DNA of 64,000 bases. It comes from Brevundimonas aurantiaca. GTDB lineage: Bacteria > Pseudomonadota > Alphaproteobacteria > Caulobacterales > Caulobacteraceae. Location of the stretch: positions 1 to 64,000 of the forward strand of contig NZ_JACHOQ010000012.1 of assembly GCF_014199955.1 (NCBI RefSeq), written 5' to 3'. This document shows positions 38,929-48,489 of the stretch, piece by piece. Made by a program: the position numbers and the translations under genes. The first letter of the stretch is position 1; every line of letters starts with the position of its first letter. The notes under the pieces were generated by a model. It made no database searches. It was given only the letters and a program-made list of their open reading frames with translations, and was not told where the DNA came from.

Positions 38929-41121
38929 TCAGGCGGCGGCCTTCTCCGGGGCGAACCGGCCGTAGAAGGTCTCGTTCTTGGCGGCCATGTCGCGCAGCAG
39001 CTCCGGAACCTTGAACCGGTCGCCATAGGTCGCGGCCAGGCGATCCGCCGTTTCGACGAACTTGGCCAGGCCGATGCCGTCGATCATGCTGATCGGGCCG
39101 CCGGTCCAGGGCGCGAAGCCCCAGCCCAGGATGGCGCCCAGGTCGGCCTCGCGCGGGTCGTCGATGACGCCCTCGGCCCAGCAGCGGGCGACCTCGACGG
39201 CTTGGCGATACAGCAGGCGGGTCTTCAGCTCGTCGATCTGGGCGAAGGCGCCGGGCTCCTCGGGCGCATCGATGCCCTTGGTGGTCGGCGCCAGTTCGCT
39301 CAGCCCCTTCCAGATCGTCTTGGGTTTGGTGTCATAGTCATAGAAGCCCTTGCCGTTCTTGCGGCCGTAGCGTCCGCCCTCGACCATCTTGGCGACAATG
39401 TCGGCGCCTTCGGTCGGGACGTATTTGTCGCCCAGGTCCAGCGCCGTCTGTTTGGCGATCTTGTAGGACAGGTCCAGGGCGACGTCGTCGTGCATCTCCA
39501 GCGGGCCGCGCGGCATGCCGGTCATCCGGCCGACATTGTCGATCAGGGCCGGGCCGTAACCCTCCTCCAGCATGGCCATGCCTTCCATCAGGAAGGTGGA
39601 GAAGCAGCGCGAGGTGTAGAAGCCGCGTGAGTCATTGACGACGATCGGCGTCTTCTTGATCTTCAGCACATAGTCCAGCGCCTTGGCGATGGCGGCCTGA
39701 CCCGTCTTTTCACCCAGGATGATCTCGACCAGCATCATCTTATCGACCGGCGAGAAGAAGTGGATGCCGATGAAGTCCTCGGGCCGCACGCTGGCCTCGG
39801 CCAGGCCGGTGATCGGCAGGGTCGAGGTGTTGGAGCCGAAGACGGCGCCTTCGACCAGCTGGGCCTCGGCGCGCTTGGTCACATCGGCCTTGATCTCGCG
39901 GTTTTCGAACACCGCCTCGATCACCAGGTCCGAACCCTTGATGTGGTCATAGTCGGTCGTCGCCGTGACCAGGGCCAGGGTGGCGTCATACTTCTCCTGG
40001 GTCATCTGACCGCGCGACAGACGCTTCTTCAACAGCTCCTCGACATGAGCCTTGCCCTTGTCGGCGGCTTCCTGGGTCTGGTCGATCAGCACGGTCTCGA
40101 TGCCGGCCATGACCTGCACATAGGCGATGCCCGCGCCCATCATGCCGGCGCCCAGGACCGAGACCTTCTTCGGGTCCGACTTGGGCACGCCCGCGGGACG
40201 CACGGCGCCCTTGTCCAGCTCCTGTTTGGACAGGAACAGCGATCGAATCATCGCCTGGGCCTGGGGCGTCATCAGGGTCTTGATGAAATAGCGGGTCTCG
40301 ATCCGCAGGGCCGCGTCCATCGGAACCTGGGTTCCCTCGTAGACGGCCTTCATCAGGTTCACCACGGCCGGATAGTTGCCATAGGACTGTTTGCGCAGCA
40401 TGGCGTTGCCGACCATGAAGTTCTGGATGCCGGCCGGGTGATAGGGGCCGCCGCCGGGCAGTTTGAAGGACTTGTCGTCCCAAGGCTGGACGGCCTTGCC
40501 GCCGTTCTTGATCCAGGCCTTGGCGGCCTCGACCGACTGGCCCTTCTCGACCACCTCATGGACGATGCCGGCGCCCTTGGCGTCATTGGGGCGGAAGGAC
40601 TTGCCCTCGCTCATGGCCATCATGGCGTTCTGGACCCCGACCAGGCGGGTCAGGCGCTGGGTGCCGCCGCCGCCGGGGAAGAGGCCGACCTTGATCTCGG
40701 GCAGGCCCAGCTGGATCTTGTTGTCGTTCTCGACCACGCGATAGTGGCAGGCCAGGGTGAACTCCAGCCCGCCGCCCAAGGCCAGGCCGTTGATCGCCGC
40801 CGCCACCGGCTTGCCGCAGGTCTCCAGCGCGCGGAAGGCGCCGTTCAGCGCCCAGCCGGCGTCGAAGGCCTTCTGCAGGTCGCCGCCGCCGGAAAGCACG
40901 CCGCCCGCCATGTCGCCCAGGTCCGCGCCGGCGCAGAAGCCCGAGGCCTTGCCCGAGGTGATGACGGCGCCCTTGATGGTTTCGTCGGTCTTGATCCGTT
41001 CGACCAGTTCCGGGATCTCCTTCATCACCGCGCTGGTCAGGGTGTTCATCGAACGGCCCGGCACGTCGAAGGCGATGACGGCGATGCCGTCGGCGTCGAT
41101 GTCGATCTTGAAGTTTTCCAT
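38929..41121 (-). CDS. fadB: fatty-acid oxidation complex alpha subunit (enoyl-CoA hydratase/3-hydroxyacyl-CoA dehydrogenase)
   Basis: A 730-residue two-enzyme protein that hydrates enoyl-CoA and oxidises the product with NAD+. The N-terminal crotonase domain (about 1-200) has SGKASGFCAGADL and AINGLALGGGLEFTLACHYRV. The NAD-binding domain starts near 330 with VSVLGAGMMGAGIAYV. The dehydrogenase motif IGIHFFSPVDKMMLVEI and VVNDSRGFYTSRCF follow, then the C-terminal helical domain. It is of the FadB/FadJ type; the symbol is by operon position with a thiolase. It lies downstream of fadA, with 138 bases of palindromic repeat between. Confidence 0.93.
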   Translation of the reverse strand: MENFKIDIDADGIAVIAFDVPGRSMNTLTSAVMKEIPELVERIKTDETIKGAVITSGKASGFCAGADLGDMAGGVLSGGGDLQKAFDAGWALNGAFRALETCGKPVAAAINGLALGGGLEFTLACHYRVVENDNKIQLGLPEIKVGLFPGGGGTQRLTRLVGVQNAMMAMSEGKSFRPNDAKGAGIVHEVVEKGQSVEAAKAWIKNGGKAVQPWDDKSFKLPGGGPYHPAGIQNFMVGNAMLRKQSYGNYPAVVNLMKAVYEGTQVPMDAALRIETRYFIKTLMTPQAQAMIRSLFLSKQELDKGAVRPAGVPKSDPKKVSVLGAGMMGAGIAYVQVMAGIETVLIDQTQEAADKGKAHVEELLKKRLSRGQMTQEKYDATLALVTATTDYDHIKGSDLVIEAVFENREIKADVTKRAEAQLVEGAVFGSNTSTLPITGLAEASVRPEDFIGIHFFSPVDKMMLVEIILGEKTGQAAIAKALDYVLKIKKTPIVVNDSRGFYTSRCFSTFLMEGMAMLEEGYGPALIDNVGRMTGMPRGPLEMHDDVALDLSYKIAKQTALDLGDKYVPTEGADIVAKMVEGGRYGRKNGKGFYDYDTKPKTIWKGLSELAPTTKGIDAPEEPGAFAQIDELKTRLLYRQAVEVARCWAEGVIDDPREADLGAILGWGFAPWTGGPISMIDGIGLAKFVETADRLAATYGDRFKVPELLRDMAAKNETFYGRFAPEKAAA

Positions 41122-41140
41122 AATCTCTCTTCCTCAGATC

Positions 41141-41253
41141 CTCCCCCAGCGGGGGAGGGGGACCGCGAAGCGGTGGAGGGGGCGGCCGCCGACGCCGGCG
41201 ATGGGTTCGCCCCCCTCAGTCAGCTTCGCTGACAGCTCCCCCGATGGGGGAGC
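41141..41253. repeat. compound palindromic repeat between fadA and fadB
   Basis: Four perfect hairpins in 113 bases: CTCCCCC-AGC-GGGGGAG (41141-41157), ACCGC-GAA-GCGGT (41162-41174), GTCAGC-TTC-GCTGAC (41219-41233) and GCTCCCCC-GAT-GGGGGAGC (41235-41253). The outer pair are near copies of each other. This is a second REP family, unrelated to the CTTGA-loop one, placed inside an operon where it could set the fadA:fadB mRNA ratio. Confidence 0.85.
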
Positions 41254-41259
41254 AATGGA

Positions 41260-42465
41260 TCAGACGCGTTCGATGACGGTGGCGGTGCCCATGCCCCCGC
41301 CGATGCACAGGGTGATCAGGGCCGTCGACTTGTTCGAGCGCTCCAGCTCGTCCAGCACCGTGCCCGTGATGATGGCGCCGGTGGCCCCCAGGGGGTGGCC
41401 CATGGCGATGGCGCCGCCGCAGACGTTCATCTTGTCGTGCGGGATGTTCATGGCCTGCATGTAGCGCAGCACCACGGCGGCGAAGGCCTCGTTCAACTCC
41501 CACAGGTCGATGTCGTCGGTCGTCATGCCAAGCTTGCCGAGCAGCTTCTTGGACACATATTCGGGTCCGGTCAGCATGATCGACGGTTCCGAGCCGATCG
41601 AGGCGCCGCCCAGGATCTTGGCGCGCGGCTTCAGCCCCAGGGCCCGGCCGGCCTCAAGCGAACCGATCAGCACGCCCGCCGAACCGTCGACGATGCCGGA
41701 GGAGTTGCCGGGGGTGTGGACGTGGTTGACCCGCTCGACCTCGGGATAGCGCTGGTTGATCACGCTGTCGAAGGCCATTTCGCCCATCATGGTGAAGGAG
41801 GGGTTCAGTCCGCCCAGGGTCTGCATGTCCGTGTTCGGACGAATGGTCTCGTCGCGGTCCAGAATGGTCAGGCCCAGCTGATCCTTCACGGCGATGACCG
41901 ACTTGTTGAACCGGCCCTCGGCCCAGGAGCGGGCGGCGCGCTTGTGGCTTTCGACCGAATAGGCGTCCACGTCGTCGCGGCTGAAGCCGTACTTGGTCGC
42001 GATCATGTCGGCCGACACGCCCTGGGGCACGAAATAGGTCGGGAAGGCCGACGAAGGATCGGTCGGCCAGGCGCCCATGTCCGAACCCATGGGCACGCGG
42101 CTCATGACCTCGACCCCGCCGCCGACGGCGAAGTCGGACTCGCCGGACTTCACCTTGGCGGCGGCCATGTTCACGGCTTCCAGGCCCGAGGCGCAGAAGC
42201 GGTTCACCTGAACCCCGGCCGTATATTGCGACCAGCCGGCGGACAGAACGGCGGTGCGGGCGATGTCGGCGCCCAGTTCGCCCACGGGCGTGACGCAGCC
42301 CAGGATGACGTCATCGACCTTGGAGGTGTCCAGGTCGTTGCGGTCGCGCAGGGCCTCCAGGACCTGGGTCGCCAGGCTGAGGCCGGTGATCTCGTGCAAC
42401 GAGCCGTCCTTCTTGCCCTTGCCGCGGGGTGTGCGGACGGCGTCGTAGATATAGGCGTCAGCCAT
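41260..42465 (-). CDS. fadA: acetyl-CoA C-acyltransferase (fatty-acid oxidation beta subunit)
   Basis: A 401-residue thiolase for the final step of beta-oxidation. Cys91 in QVNRFCASGLEAVNMA is the nucleophile; LNEAFAAVVLRY, GGAIAMGHPLGATGA (His) and ALITLCIGGGMGTA (second Cys) are present. It begins MADAYIYDAVRTPRGKG, the branch that pairs with fadB/fadJ-type proteins. It is upstream of fadB on the same strand and is probably the first gene of the operon. It differs clearly from the lone thiolase at 6584, so the two are paralogues. Confidence 0.93.
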   Translation of the reverse strand: MADAYIYDAVRTPRGKGKKDGSLHEITGLSLATQVLEALRDRNDLDTSKVDDVILGCVTPVGELGADIARTAVLSAGWSQYTAGVQVNRFCASGLEAVNMAAAKVKSGESDFAVGGGVEVMSRVPMGSDMGAWPTDPSSAFPTYFVPQGVSADMIATKYGFSRDDVDAYSVESHKRAARSWAEGRFNKSVIAVKDQLGLTILDRDETIRPNTDMQTLGGLNPSFTMMGEMAFDSVINQRYPEVERVNHVHTPGNSSGIVDGSAGVLIGSLEAGRALGLKPRAKILGGASIGSEPSIMLTGPEYVSKKLLGKLGMTTDDIDLWELNEAFAAVVLRYMQAMNIPHDKMNVCGGAIAMGHPLGATGAIITGTVLDELERSNKSTALITLCIGGGMGTATVIERV

Positions 42466-42625
42466 GACAGGGAGTCTCCATCTTTGGGCCGGAGCGACGT
42501 CGCCCGGAAAGGGCGGCGCGGCTTACGGCCGGGTCGGATCAAAGCTTGGTCGCCAAGAACCCTACGTTTACGTCAACGTCAAGTAACAAGGCGCGTGAGG
42601 CGGTCGAGGCGCGGCGCCCCAGCCG

Positions 42626-42859
42626 TCAGTCGCCGGGGATTCGGCTGGCGACGCCGCTGATCTGGCAGGCGTAGTCGGTCTCTGGACGGCCGGTCTGCAG
42701 ACCCGTGGTGACCAATATCCCCTGCCGCGCCGTACAGCGCGCCTCCAGGGCGTCCAACTCGGTCTGGTAGCGGTTTTCGACGCCGGTCGAGGCGCAGGCG
42801 GCGATCAAAGGCAGGGCGACCAGGGTCGCCGCCCATATGCAGGATGTGGCGTGGCGCAT
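42626..42859 (-). CDS. small lipoprotein
   Basis: A 77-residue lipoprotein of unknown function. The signal MRHATSCIWAATLVALPLIAAC has a lipobox with Cys22. The mature part is short and polar with two cysteines that could form a disulfide (EARCTARQG, TDYACQISG). TAGGAG lies 6 bases before the ATG. It lies downstream of the sugar dehydrogenase with a gap of 54 bases on the same strand. Confidence 0.65.
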   Translation of the reverse strand: MRHATSCIWAATLVALPLIAACASTGVENRYQTELDALEARCTARQGILVTTGLQTGRPETDYACQISGVASRIPGD

Positions 42860-42913
42860 GGTATTCTCCTATGGGCGAGGCCCGCAGGGGCGGGGCCCGC
42901 GCTTCGCTAAAGA

Positions 42914-44149
42914 CTACTCGGCCGCAGCCAGTCGGACCAATTTTCCGTCGCTCTCGTCGGTGATCGCCCAGACGGCGCCGTCTGGGCCGATCGCCACGTC
43001 GCGCACACGCTCGCCCAGGTCGGTCAGCAGCCGCTCTTCCCCGACGACGCGATCATTTTCGATCACCAGCCGGGCGATATGCTTCTCCTTCAGCGCGGTG
43101 ACCAGCAGATCGCCGTCCCAGGCCGGGAACATGGCGCCCTGGTAGAAGACCGCCCCACCCGGCGCGATGACCGGATCCCAATAATAGACGGGCTGTTCCG
43201 TGCCGGCCTTCTGGGTCGCGCCGCTGTTGATCGCGCCGCCCGCATATTCGACGCCGTAAGCCGCGTCGGGCCAGCCGTAGTTCAGGCCCGCCCTGTCCAG
43301 ATTGACCTCGTCGCCGCCGCGCGTCCCGTGCTCGATGGTCCAGATCGCGCCCGTGCCGGGCTGGACGGCGATCCCCTGGACGTTGCGGTGGCCCAGGCTC
43401 CAGATCTCGGGCAGGGCGCCGGCGCGGCCGACGAAGGGATTGTCCTGGGGAACCGTGCCGTCGGCGTTGATGCGGATGGTCTTGCCCATGTGCGAGCCCA
43501 GATCCTGGGCCTGGGGCCGCATCGGCCGGTCGGAGCGTTCACCCAGGGTGATGAACAGCTTGCCGTCCGGCGCAAAGGCCAGGGACGAGCCGAAATGTTT
43601 GTCGCCGTCATAGGCGGGCAGGGCGCGGAAGACGACCTGGACATTGTCCACCCGCGCGCCGTCGTCGGACAGCCGCCCCCGTGCGACCGAGGTGGCGTTG
43701 CCGCCGTCCCGAGGCTCCGCATAGCTCCAGTAGATCAGACGGTCCTGGGCGAAGCCGGGGCTGACGACGACGTCCAGCAGGCCGCCCTGGCCGCGCGCAT
43801 CGACGCGGGGCAGGCCCTGGACCGGTTCGCCGACCTGGCCCTGGGCCGTGATTATCCGCAACCGGCCGGGCTTTTCCGTCACCAGCCAGCGCCCGTCGGG
43901 CATCAGGGCCAGGCCCCAGGGATGCGACAGGCCCGAGGCGACCACGCTGTGGCGCATCGCCTGTTCGGTCTTCACCCCCGGCGCCCGGGTCTGGCCGGGG
44001 AAGACGGGCTGCTGGTCGGGATTGTTGGCGGGCCGGGTCTCCAGCGGGGCGCCCGACTGGCCGGATGCGGAGGCGGTCTCTCCGTTCGCGCCGCAGGCGG
44101 CGGCGAGGACGAGCAGGGCGGTCGAGGCGGCGAGGGCGATGGGGCGCAT
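42914..44149 (-). CDS. PQQ-dependent aldose sugar dehydrogenase-like lipoprotein
   Basis: A 411-residue exported six-bladed beta-propeller of the soluble glucose dehydrogenase/YliI group, which oxidises aldoses with PQQ. The lipobox is LVLAAAC (Cys19). The signature blocks are VVASGLSHPWGLALMPDGRWLVTEKPGRLRI, GLLDVVVSPGF, GSSLAFAPDGKLFITLGERSD, LGHRNVQGIAVQPGTGAIWTIEHGTRGGDEVNL and NYGWP. No PQQ synthesis genes are in the window, so the cofactor must come from elsewhere. It probably lies in the periplasm, lipid-anchored. Confidence 0.88.
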   Translation of the reverse strand: MRPIALAASTALLVLAAACGANGETASASGQSGAPLETRPANNPDQQPVFPGQTRAPGVKTEQAMRHSVVASGLSHPWGLALMPDGRWLVTEKPGRLRIITAQGQVGEPVQGLPRVDARGQGGLLDVVVSPGFAQDRLIYWSYAEPRDGGNATSVARGRLSDDGARVDNVQVVFRALPAYDGDKHFGSSLAFAPDGKLFITLGERSDRPMRPQAQDLGSHMGKTIRINADGTVPQDNPFVGRAGALPEIWSLGHRNVQGIAVQPGTGAIWTIEHGTRGGDEVNLDRAGLNYGWPDAAYGVEYAGGAINSGATQKAGTEQPVYYWDPVIAPGGAVFYQGAMFPAWDGDLLVTALKEKHIARLVIENDRVVGEERLLTDLGERVRDVAIGPDGAVWAITDESDGKLVRLAAAE

Positions 44150-44340
44150 GGGCGGCTCCGGGCGGGTTGGGGGCGTCGGTAACGAAGAAACCCCAGCGTT
44201 ATCTGTCCGCTCCTGCCCCGTCTTGCGCCCTATCGCCGCACGATCTGCATCGACACGACTTGAACCGCGCGCGCGACGGCGATATACGCACGCCTCTTTC
44301 GCGCTGGCCCAGGCCTCGCGAAGGCCCGGATGCGGGATAC

Positions 44341-44417
44341 GACTGGGTAGCTCAGATGGTTAGAGCGGTGGATTCATAACCCACAGGTCGGCGGTTCGAT
44401 CCCGCCTCCAGTCACCA
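44341..44417 (+). tRNA. tRNA-Met (CAT), elongator-like
   Basis: A 77-base cloverleaf: acceptor GACTGGG/TCCAGTC, D-stem GCTC/GAGC, anticodon loop TTCATAA with CAT at 44375-44377, T-stem GGCGG/CCGCC with TTCGATC, and an encoded CCA. The first pair is G1-C72, so it is not the initiator. An A31-C39 mismatch closes the anticodon stem. Identity as tRNA-Ile2 (lysidine-modified CAT) cannot be excluded by eye. Confidence 0.93.
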
Positions 44418-44515
44418 CCTTCCCCTTGTTCTCCGACATCGACGGTTCGGCCACAGGCGCAACCGGTACGCCCCTGCGGCGTTCACCGGCGGACAACCTT
44501 GACCGGAGAATTCGC

Positions 44516-44824
44516 ATGACCATCCGCAAGTCGATGCTGCTGACCGTCGCCGCCGCCCTGGCCCTCACCGCCGCCGCCTGCACCCAGGCGGAGCAGGAAA
44601 AGACCGAGGCCCATGCCGAGGCGGCCGCCGACAACACCGCCGAGGCGGCGTCCCAGGCCGGCGAAGTGATCGAGTCCGGCGCCATGAAGGCGGCTCAGGC
44701 GATCGAGAGCGGGGCCGGCAAGGTCGCCGACAAGCTGGAGGAAAACCAGGCCGAGGCCGCCGCCGAAGGTCGGCCGGGCGCCGTGGACCCCGCGACCGAC
44801 CGGCGCGTGCCCGACGAAAACTGA
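44516..44824 (+). CDS. small Ala/Glu-rich lipoprotein
   Basis: A 102-residue lipoprotein (MTIRKSMLLTVAAALALTAAAC, lipobox Cys22). The mature part is a charged amphipathic helix with Ala and Glu heptad-like spacing (EQEKTEAHAEAAADNTAEAA), ending in VDPATDRRVPDEN. Similar short proteins are common in this group; no function is known. ATG 44516 has GGAGAA 7 bases upstream; the frame extends earlier without support. It starts 99 bases after the tRNA and is convergent with the TlpA gene. Confidence 0.7.
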   Translation: MTIRKSMLLTVAAALALTAAACTQAEQEKTEAHAEAAADNTAEAASQAGEVIESGAMKAAQAIESGAGKVADKLEENQAEAAAEGRPGAVDPATDRRVPDEN

Positions 44825-44837
44825 GGCTCCCCCCGGA

Positions 44838-45485
44838 TCAGGCGGCGGGCGCGCCTTCCGCCAGCAGGGCGTCGATCAGGGCGTGGGCCTCGGGACTGTT
44901 CCAGTCGGCCTCGCCCGCAAAGATCGCGCGGATGCGGCCTTCGCGATCCAGGAAGACGGTCTGGGGCATCTTGCCCTTGCCCGGAAACTCGAACGGCAGT
45001 TGGAAGCGGATGTCGCTGTACAGCGGCAGAGGCTCGTGCACGTCGATGAAGCTCCTGGCGTCGGCCAGGGCGTCGGCGGTGGCGTCGACATTGATCGGCA
45101 GGACGATCAGATCCTCATTGGTCTGATAAGACCGGGCCAGGGCCGCCAGGGTCGGCATTTCGGTGCGGCAGGGGGCGCACCACATGGCCCACAGATTGAC
45201 CACCACCACCTTGCCCTCGAAGGTCGAGAACCGCACGGCCGTGCCGTTGCGGTCGCGGAACATATATTCGGGCGCGCGCTTCAGTTCGGACGGGGTTTCG
45301 AGCGCCGCCAGCGGCCCGACGGCGAACCGGGCCAGATCGCTTTTTGCGACGGGCGTCGTCTGGGGTTGCGCCTTCTGCCTATGATTGGCGTATAGCGACA
45401 TCGCCAAGCCGCCGGCGCCGGCGAGCGTGCTGATCAGCACCAGAGCGCCGACGACCGCCCAGATCGCCTTTCTCGAGCCACTCAT
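44838..45485 (-). CDS. TlpA-family thiol:disulfide oxidoreductase
   Basis: A 215-residue membrane-anchored periplasmic thioredoxin-like reductant, as used in cytochrome maturation or defence against oxidised thiols. One N-terminal helix ([24 protein letters not shown]) is followed by a thioredoxin fold with Cys103 and Cys106 in [15 protein letters not shown] and a cis-Pro in [11 protein letters not shown]. Its start codon overlaps that of argH on the opposite strand (the four bases CATG at 45483-45486 serve both), so the upstream regions lie within each other's coding sequence. Confidence 0.9.
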   Translation of the reverse strand: MSGSRKAIWAVVGALVLISTLAGAGGLAMSLYANHRQKAQPQTTPVAKSDLARFAVGPLAALETPSELKRAPEYMFRDRNGTAVRFSTFEGKVVVVNLWAMWCAPCRTEMPTLAALARSYQTNEDLIVLPINVDATADALADARSFIDVHEPLPLYSDIRFQLPFEFPGKGKMPQTVFLDREGRIRAIFAGEADWNSPEAHALIDALLAEGAPAA

Positions 45486-46920
45486 GACCGACGCCGCCTC
45501 CGATACCGCCCAAGTCGATGCTTCTAAGGCCCCGGCGAAGCCCGCAGGTCAAGACATGTGGGGCGGCCGCTTTTCGTCGCGCCCCGCCGAGATCATGCAG
45601 GCGATCAACGTCTCCATCGGGGTGGACCGGCGTCTGTGGCGTCAGGATCTGGCCGGATCGCGCGCCCATTGTCGGATGCTGGCCAAACAGGGCGTGATCC
45701 AGTCGGCGGACGCCGAGGCCATTCTGAAGGGGCTGGACGCCGTCGAGGCTGAGATTCTGAACGGAACCTTCCCCTTCCGCGACCAGTTCGAGGACATCCA
45801 CATGAATGTGGAGGCCCGGCTGTCCGAGCTGATCGGCGAGCCGTCGGGCCGGCTGCACACCGCCCGCAGCCGCAACGACCAGGTGGCCCTGGACTTCCGC
45901 CTGTGGGTCCGCGACGCCTGCGACCGCTCGATCGCCCAGCTGAAGGCCTTGCAGGCCGCGCTTCTGGACCGGGCCGAACAGCATGCGGCCGACCTGATGC
46001 CCGGCTTCACCCATCTGCAGACCGCCCAGCCGGTGACCCTGGGCCACCATCTGATGGCCTATGTCGAAATGTTCGGCCGTGACGCCGGCCGCTTCGCCGA
46101 CGCCCGGACGCGGATGAACGAAAGCCCCCTGGGCGCCGCCGCCCTGGCCGGCTCGCCCTTCCCGATCGACCGCCACATGACGGCGGCCGAGCTGGGCTTC
46201 GACCGGCCGATGGCCAATTCGCTGGACGCCGTCTCGGACCGCGACTTCGCCCTGGAAAGCCTGGCCGCCGCCTCGATCACCGCGGGCCATCTGTCGCGCC
46301 TGGCGGAAGAGATCGTGGTCTGGATGACGCCTATGTTCGGCTTCGCCACCCTGCCGGACGACCTGACCACCGGTTCGTCGATCATGCCGCAGAAGCGCAA
46401 TCCCGACGCCGCCGAACTGGTGCGCGCCAAGACCGGCCGGATCATGGGATCGCTGGTCGCCCTGTCCACCGTAATGAAGGGCCTGCCGCTGGCCTATTCC
46501 AAGGACATGCAGGAGGACAAGCCGCCGGTGTTCGAGGCGTTCGACGCCCTGGACCTGGCCCTGGTCGCCATGACCGCCATGGTCTCGGCCTTGCGGCCCA
46601 ATACCGAACGGATGGCGGCCGCAGCCGGCGCCGGCTTCTCGACCGCGACGGACCTCGCCGACTGGCTGGTGCGCGAACTGAACCTGCCCTTCCGCAAGGC
46701 GCACCACGTCACGGGCGCGGCGGTGAAACAGGCGGAAGCCCTGGGCGTGGACCTGTCGCAACTGCCGCTGGAAGAAATGCAGAAACTCGAGCCGGGGATC
46801 ACGGAAGCGGTTTACAAGGTGCTGACCGCCGAGGCTTCGTGCCGGAGCCGTCAGAGCTATGGCGGCACCGCGCCGGAACAGGTCCGCGCGCGCATCGCCG
46901 ACTGGAGAGCCCGCCTATGA
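45484..46920 (+). CDS. argH: argininosuccinate lyase
   Basis: Last step of arginine synthesis, splitting argininosuccinate to arginine and fumarate. The 478 residues have the superfamily motifs: [49 protein letters not shown] and the catalytic-loop [21 protein letters not shown] at 45484 gives a 24-residue variable leader before MWGGRF; ATG at 45556 is an alternative that would avoid the overlap with the divergent TlpA gene. The stop overlaps the ATG of the small lipoprotein, which is followed by lysA. Confidence 0.96.
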   Translation: MTDAASDTAQVDASKAPAKPAGQDMWGGRFSSRPAEIMQAINVSIGVDRRLWRQDLAGSRAHCRMLAKQGVIQSADAEAILKGLDAVEAEILNGTFPFRDQFEDIHMNVEARLSELIGEPSGRLHTARSRNDQVALDFRLWVRDACDRSIAQLKALQAALLDRAEQHAADLMPGFTHLQTAQPVTLGHHLMAYVEMFGRDAGRFADARTRMNESPLGAAALAGSPFPIDRHMTAAELGFDRPMANSLDAVSDRDFALESLAAASITAGHLSRLAEEIVVWMTPMFGFATLPDDLTTGSSIMPQKRNPDAAELVRAKTGRIMGSLVALSTVMKGLPLAYSKDMQEDKPPVFEAFDALDLALVAMTAMVSALRPNTERMAAAAGAGFSTATDLADWLVRELNLPFRKAHHVTGAAVKQAEALGVDLSQLPLEEMQKLEPGITEAVYKVLTAEASCRSRQSYGGTAPEQVRARIADWRARL

Positions 46921-47159
46921 ACGTCTTTGGGAAAAAGACCCTGATCCTCGCGGGCCTGCTCGCCCTGTCGGTCGCCGGCTGCGGTCGTATGGCCGATCTG
47001 GAATCGCCCAGGCGCGAGACCGAGCGGGCCCCCCGCAGCAGCCGCGCCCCCAGCCTGCCCGAGCCGGCGACCATCAACCGGCCGTCCAGCAGCGTGCCGA
47101 TCGACGGCGGCCCCTCCAATCCCTTCGGCGCCAATCCCGCCGCCAACGACCCCCGCTAG
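46917..47159 (+). CDS. small lipoprotein, LptM-like
   Basis: An 80-residue lipoprotein: [22 protein letters not shown] with the lipid Cys at 22, followed by a Pro/Ser-rich tail ([15 protein letters not shown]). The [11 protein letters not shown] start of the mature chain recalls LptM (YifL), which aids LptD maturation in enterobacteria, and the place between argH and lysA (or before dapF in enterobacteria) is typical. It overlaps argH by ATGA and stands 6 bases before lysA. The LptM assignment rests on context and a short motif, so it is tentative. Confidence 0.7.
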   Translation: MNVFGKKTLILAGLLALSVAGCGRMADLESPRRETERAPRSSRAPSLPEPATINRPSSSVPIDGGPSNPFGANPAANDPR

Positions 47160-47165
47160 GCCGCC

Positions 47166-48440
47166 TTGCACCATTTCGATCTCAAGAACGGCGCCCTGCA
47201 CGCCGAAGGCGCGCCGCTGGACCTGATCGCCGACGAGGTGGGCACGCCCGTCTATGTCTATTCGACCGCGACGCTGAAGCGGCACTATGGCCTGCTGCGC
47301 GCCGCCGCCGACGCGCACCGCGACGCCCTGGGCGAGGCCCTGATCGCCTTTGCGGTCAAGGCCAACTCCAACCTTTCGGTCCTGGCGACCCTGGCCCGGC
47401 TGGGGTCGGGCGCCGATACGGTTTCGGAAGGGGAGATCCGCCGGGCCTTGGCCGCCGGGGTGCCGGCCGACAAGATCATCTTCTCCGGCGTCGGCAAGAC
47501 CGACATGGAGATCGCCTTCGCCATCAGCATCGGGGTGCGCCAGATCAATATCGAGTCCGGGGCCGAACTGGACCGGCTGATCGCCGTCGCCGCCCTGATG
47601 CAGGCCGCCCCGGCCGTCGCCGTGCGGGTCAATCCGAACGTCGGGGCCGGCGGCCACGCCAAGATCACGACGGGCGGCAAGGGCGACAAGTTCGGCGTGC
47701 CGGTCGAGGAGGCGATGGCGCTCTACGCCCGCGCCTCGGCCTCGCCCCACGCCACGCCCGTGGGCCTGGCCTGTCATATCGGCAGCCAGATCACCGACCT
47801 GGCGCCGCTGGAGGCGGCCTTCACGATCCTGGCCGACATGACCCGCGAGCTGAGACGCCAGGGCCACGCCGTGACCCGGCTCGACCTGGGCGGCGGCCTG
47901 GGCGTGCCCTACGCCGGCGGGACGGAGCCGCCGTCTCCGGCCGACTATGTCGCCATGGCGGCCCGCGTCCTGGCGGGGCTGGAGGTCGAGGCGGCCTTCG
48001 AGCCCGGCCGTCTTCTGGCCGCCAACGCCGGGGTGCTGCTGAGCCAGGTGATCCAGGTCAATGAACGCTCGGACGGCCGCCGCTTCCTGGTGCTGGATGC
48101 GGCGATGAACGATCTGATGCGTCCGGCCCTGTATGACGCCTATCACGACATCCGCCCGGTCAATCCCCGGCCCGGCGCGGCCCGGCCCTATGATGTGGTC
48201 GGCCCCGTGTGCGAGACCGGCGACACCTTCGCCCGCGACCGGCTCCTGCCGCCGCTGGAGCCCGAGGATCTGGTGGTCTTCACCGGCGCCGGCGCCTATG
48301 GGGCCGTCATGGCCAGCGAGTACAACAGCCGGCCCCTGGTCCCCGAGGTTCTGGTGGACGGCGAGCAGTGGGCGGTGATCCGCCCCCGCCCCACCTATGA
48401 GGAGATGCTGGACCGCGAGCCTTTCGCCGACTGGCTGTAG
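47166..48440 (+). CDS. lysA: diaminopimelate decarboxylase
   Basis: PLP enzyme that makes L-lysine from meso-diaminopimelate. Lys65 in AFAVKANSN holds the cofactor. The other landmarks are HIGSQITDL, LDLGGGLGVPY (phosphate loop), FEPGRLLAANAG and GPVCETGDTFARDR with the Cys from the partner subunit. The 424-residue length is normal. The start is TTG at 47166, 6 bases after the lipoprotein stop, giving the family-like MHHFDLKNGALHAEG; there is no ATG nearby. Confidence 0.96.
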   Translation: MHHFDLKNGALHAEGAPLDLIADEVGTPVYVYSTATLKRHYGLLRAAADAHRDALGEALIAFAVKANSNLSVLATLARLGSGADTVSEGEIRRALAAGVPADKIIFSGVGKTDMEIAFAISIGVRQINIESGAELDRLIAVAALMQAAPAVAVRVNPNVGAGGHAKITTGGKGDKFGVPVEEAMALYARASASPHATPVGLACHIGSQITDLAPLEAAFTILADMTRELRRQGHAVTRLDLGGGLGVPYAGGTEPPSPADYVAMAARVLAGLEVEAAFEPGRLLAANAGVLLSQVIQVNERSDGRRFLVLDAAMNDLMRPALYDAYHDIRPVNPRPGAARPYDVVGPVCETGDTFARDRLLPPLEPEDLVVFTGAGAYGAVMASEYNSRPLVPEVLVDGEQWAVIRPRPTYEEMLDREPFADWL

Positions 48441-48458
48441 GGGCGATTTGGGCTCGAC

Positions 48459-48473
48459 TGTTATAAAGTAACA
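48459..48473. promoter_or_regulatory. 15-bp inverted repeat before the NicO-like gene, Zur-like
   Basis: TGTTA-TAAAG-TAACA, in an AT-rich patch ending 16 bases before the start codon. It resembles the TGTTATA...TAACA type of zinc-regulator box described in alphaproteobacteria. The assignment to Zur is inference. Confidence 0.4.
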
Positions 48474-48489
48474 AGCTATAGGGCCGGTC

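Noticed and set aside
44065..44379. open frames running through the tRNA-Met gene
   Set aside because: The cloverleaf is complete with encoded CCA, and the frames are Arg-rich without signals of translation.
44341..44417. tRNA-Met as an integration site for an island
   Set aside because: No integrase, no repeated tRNA 3' end and no composition change on either side.
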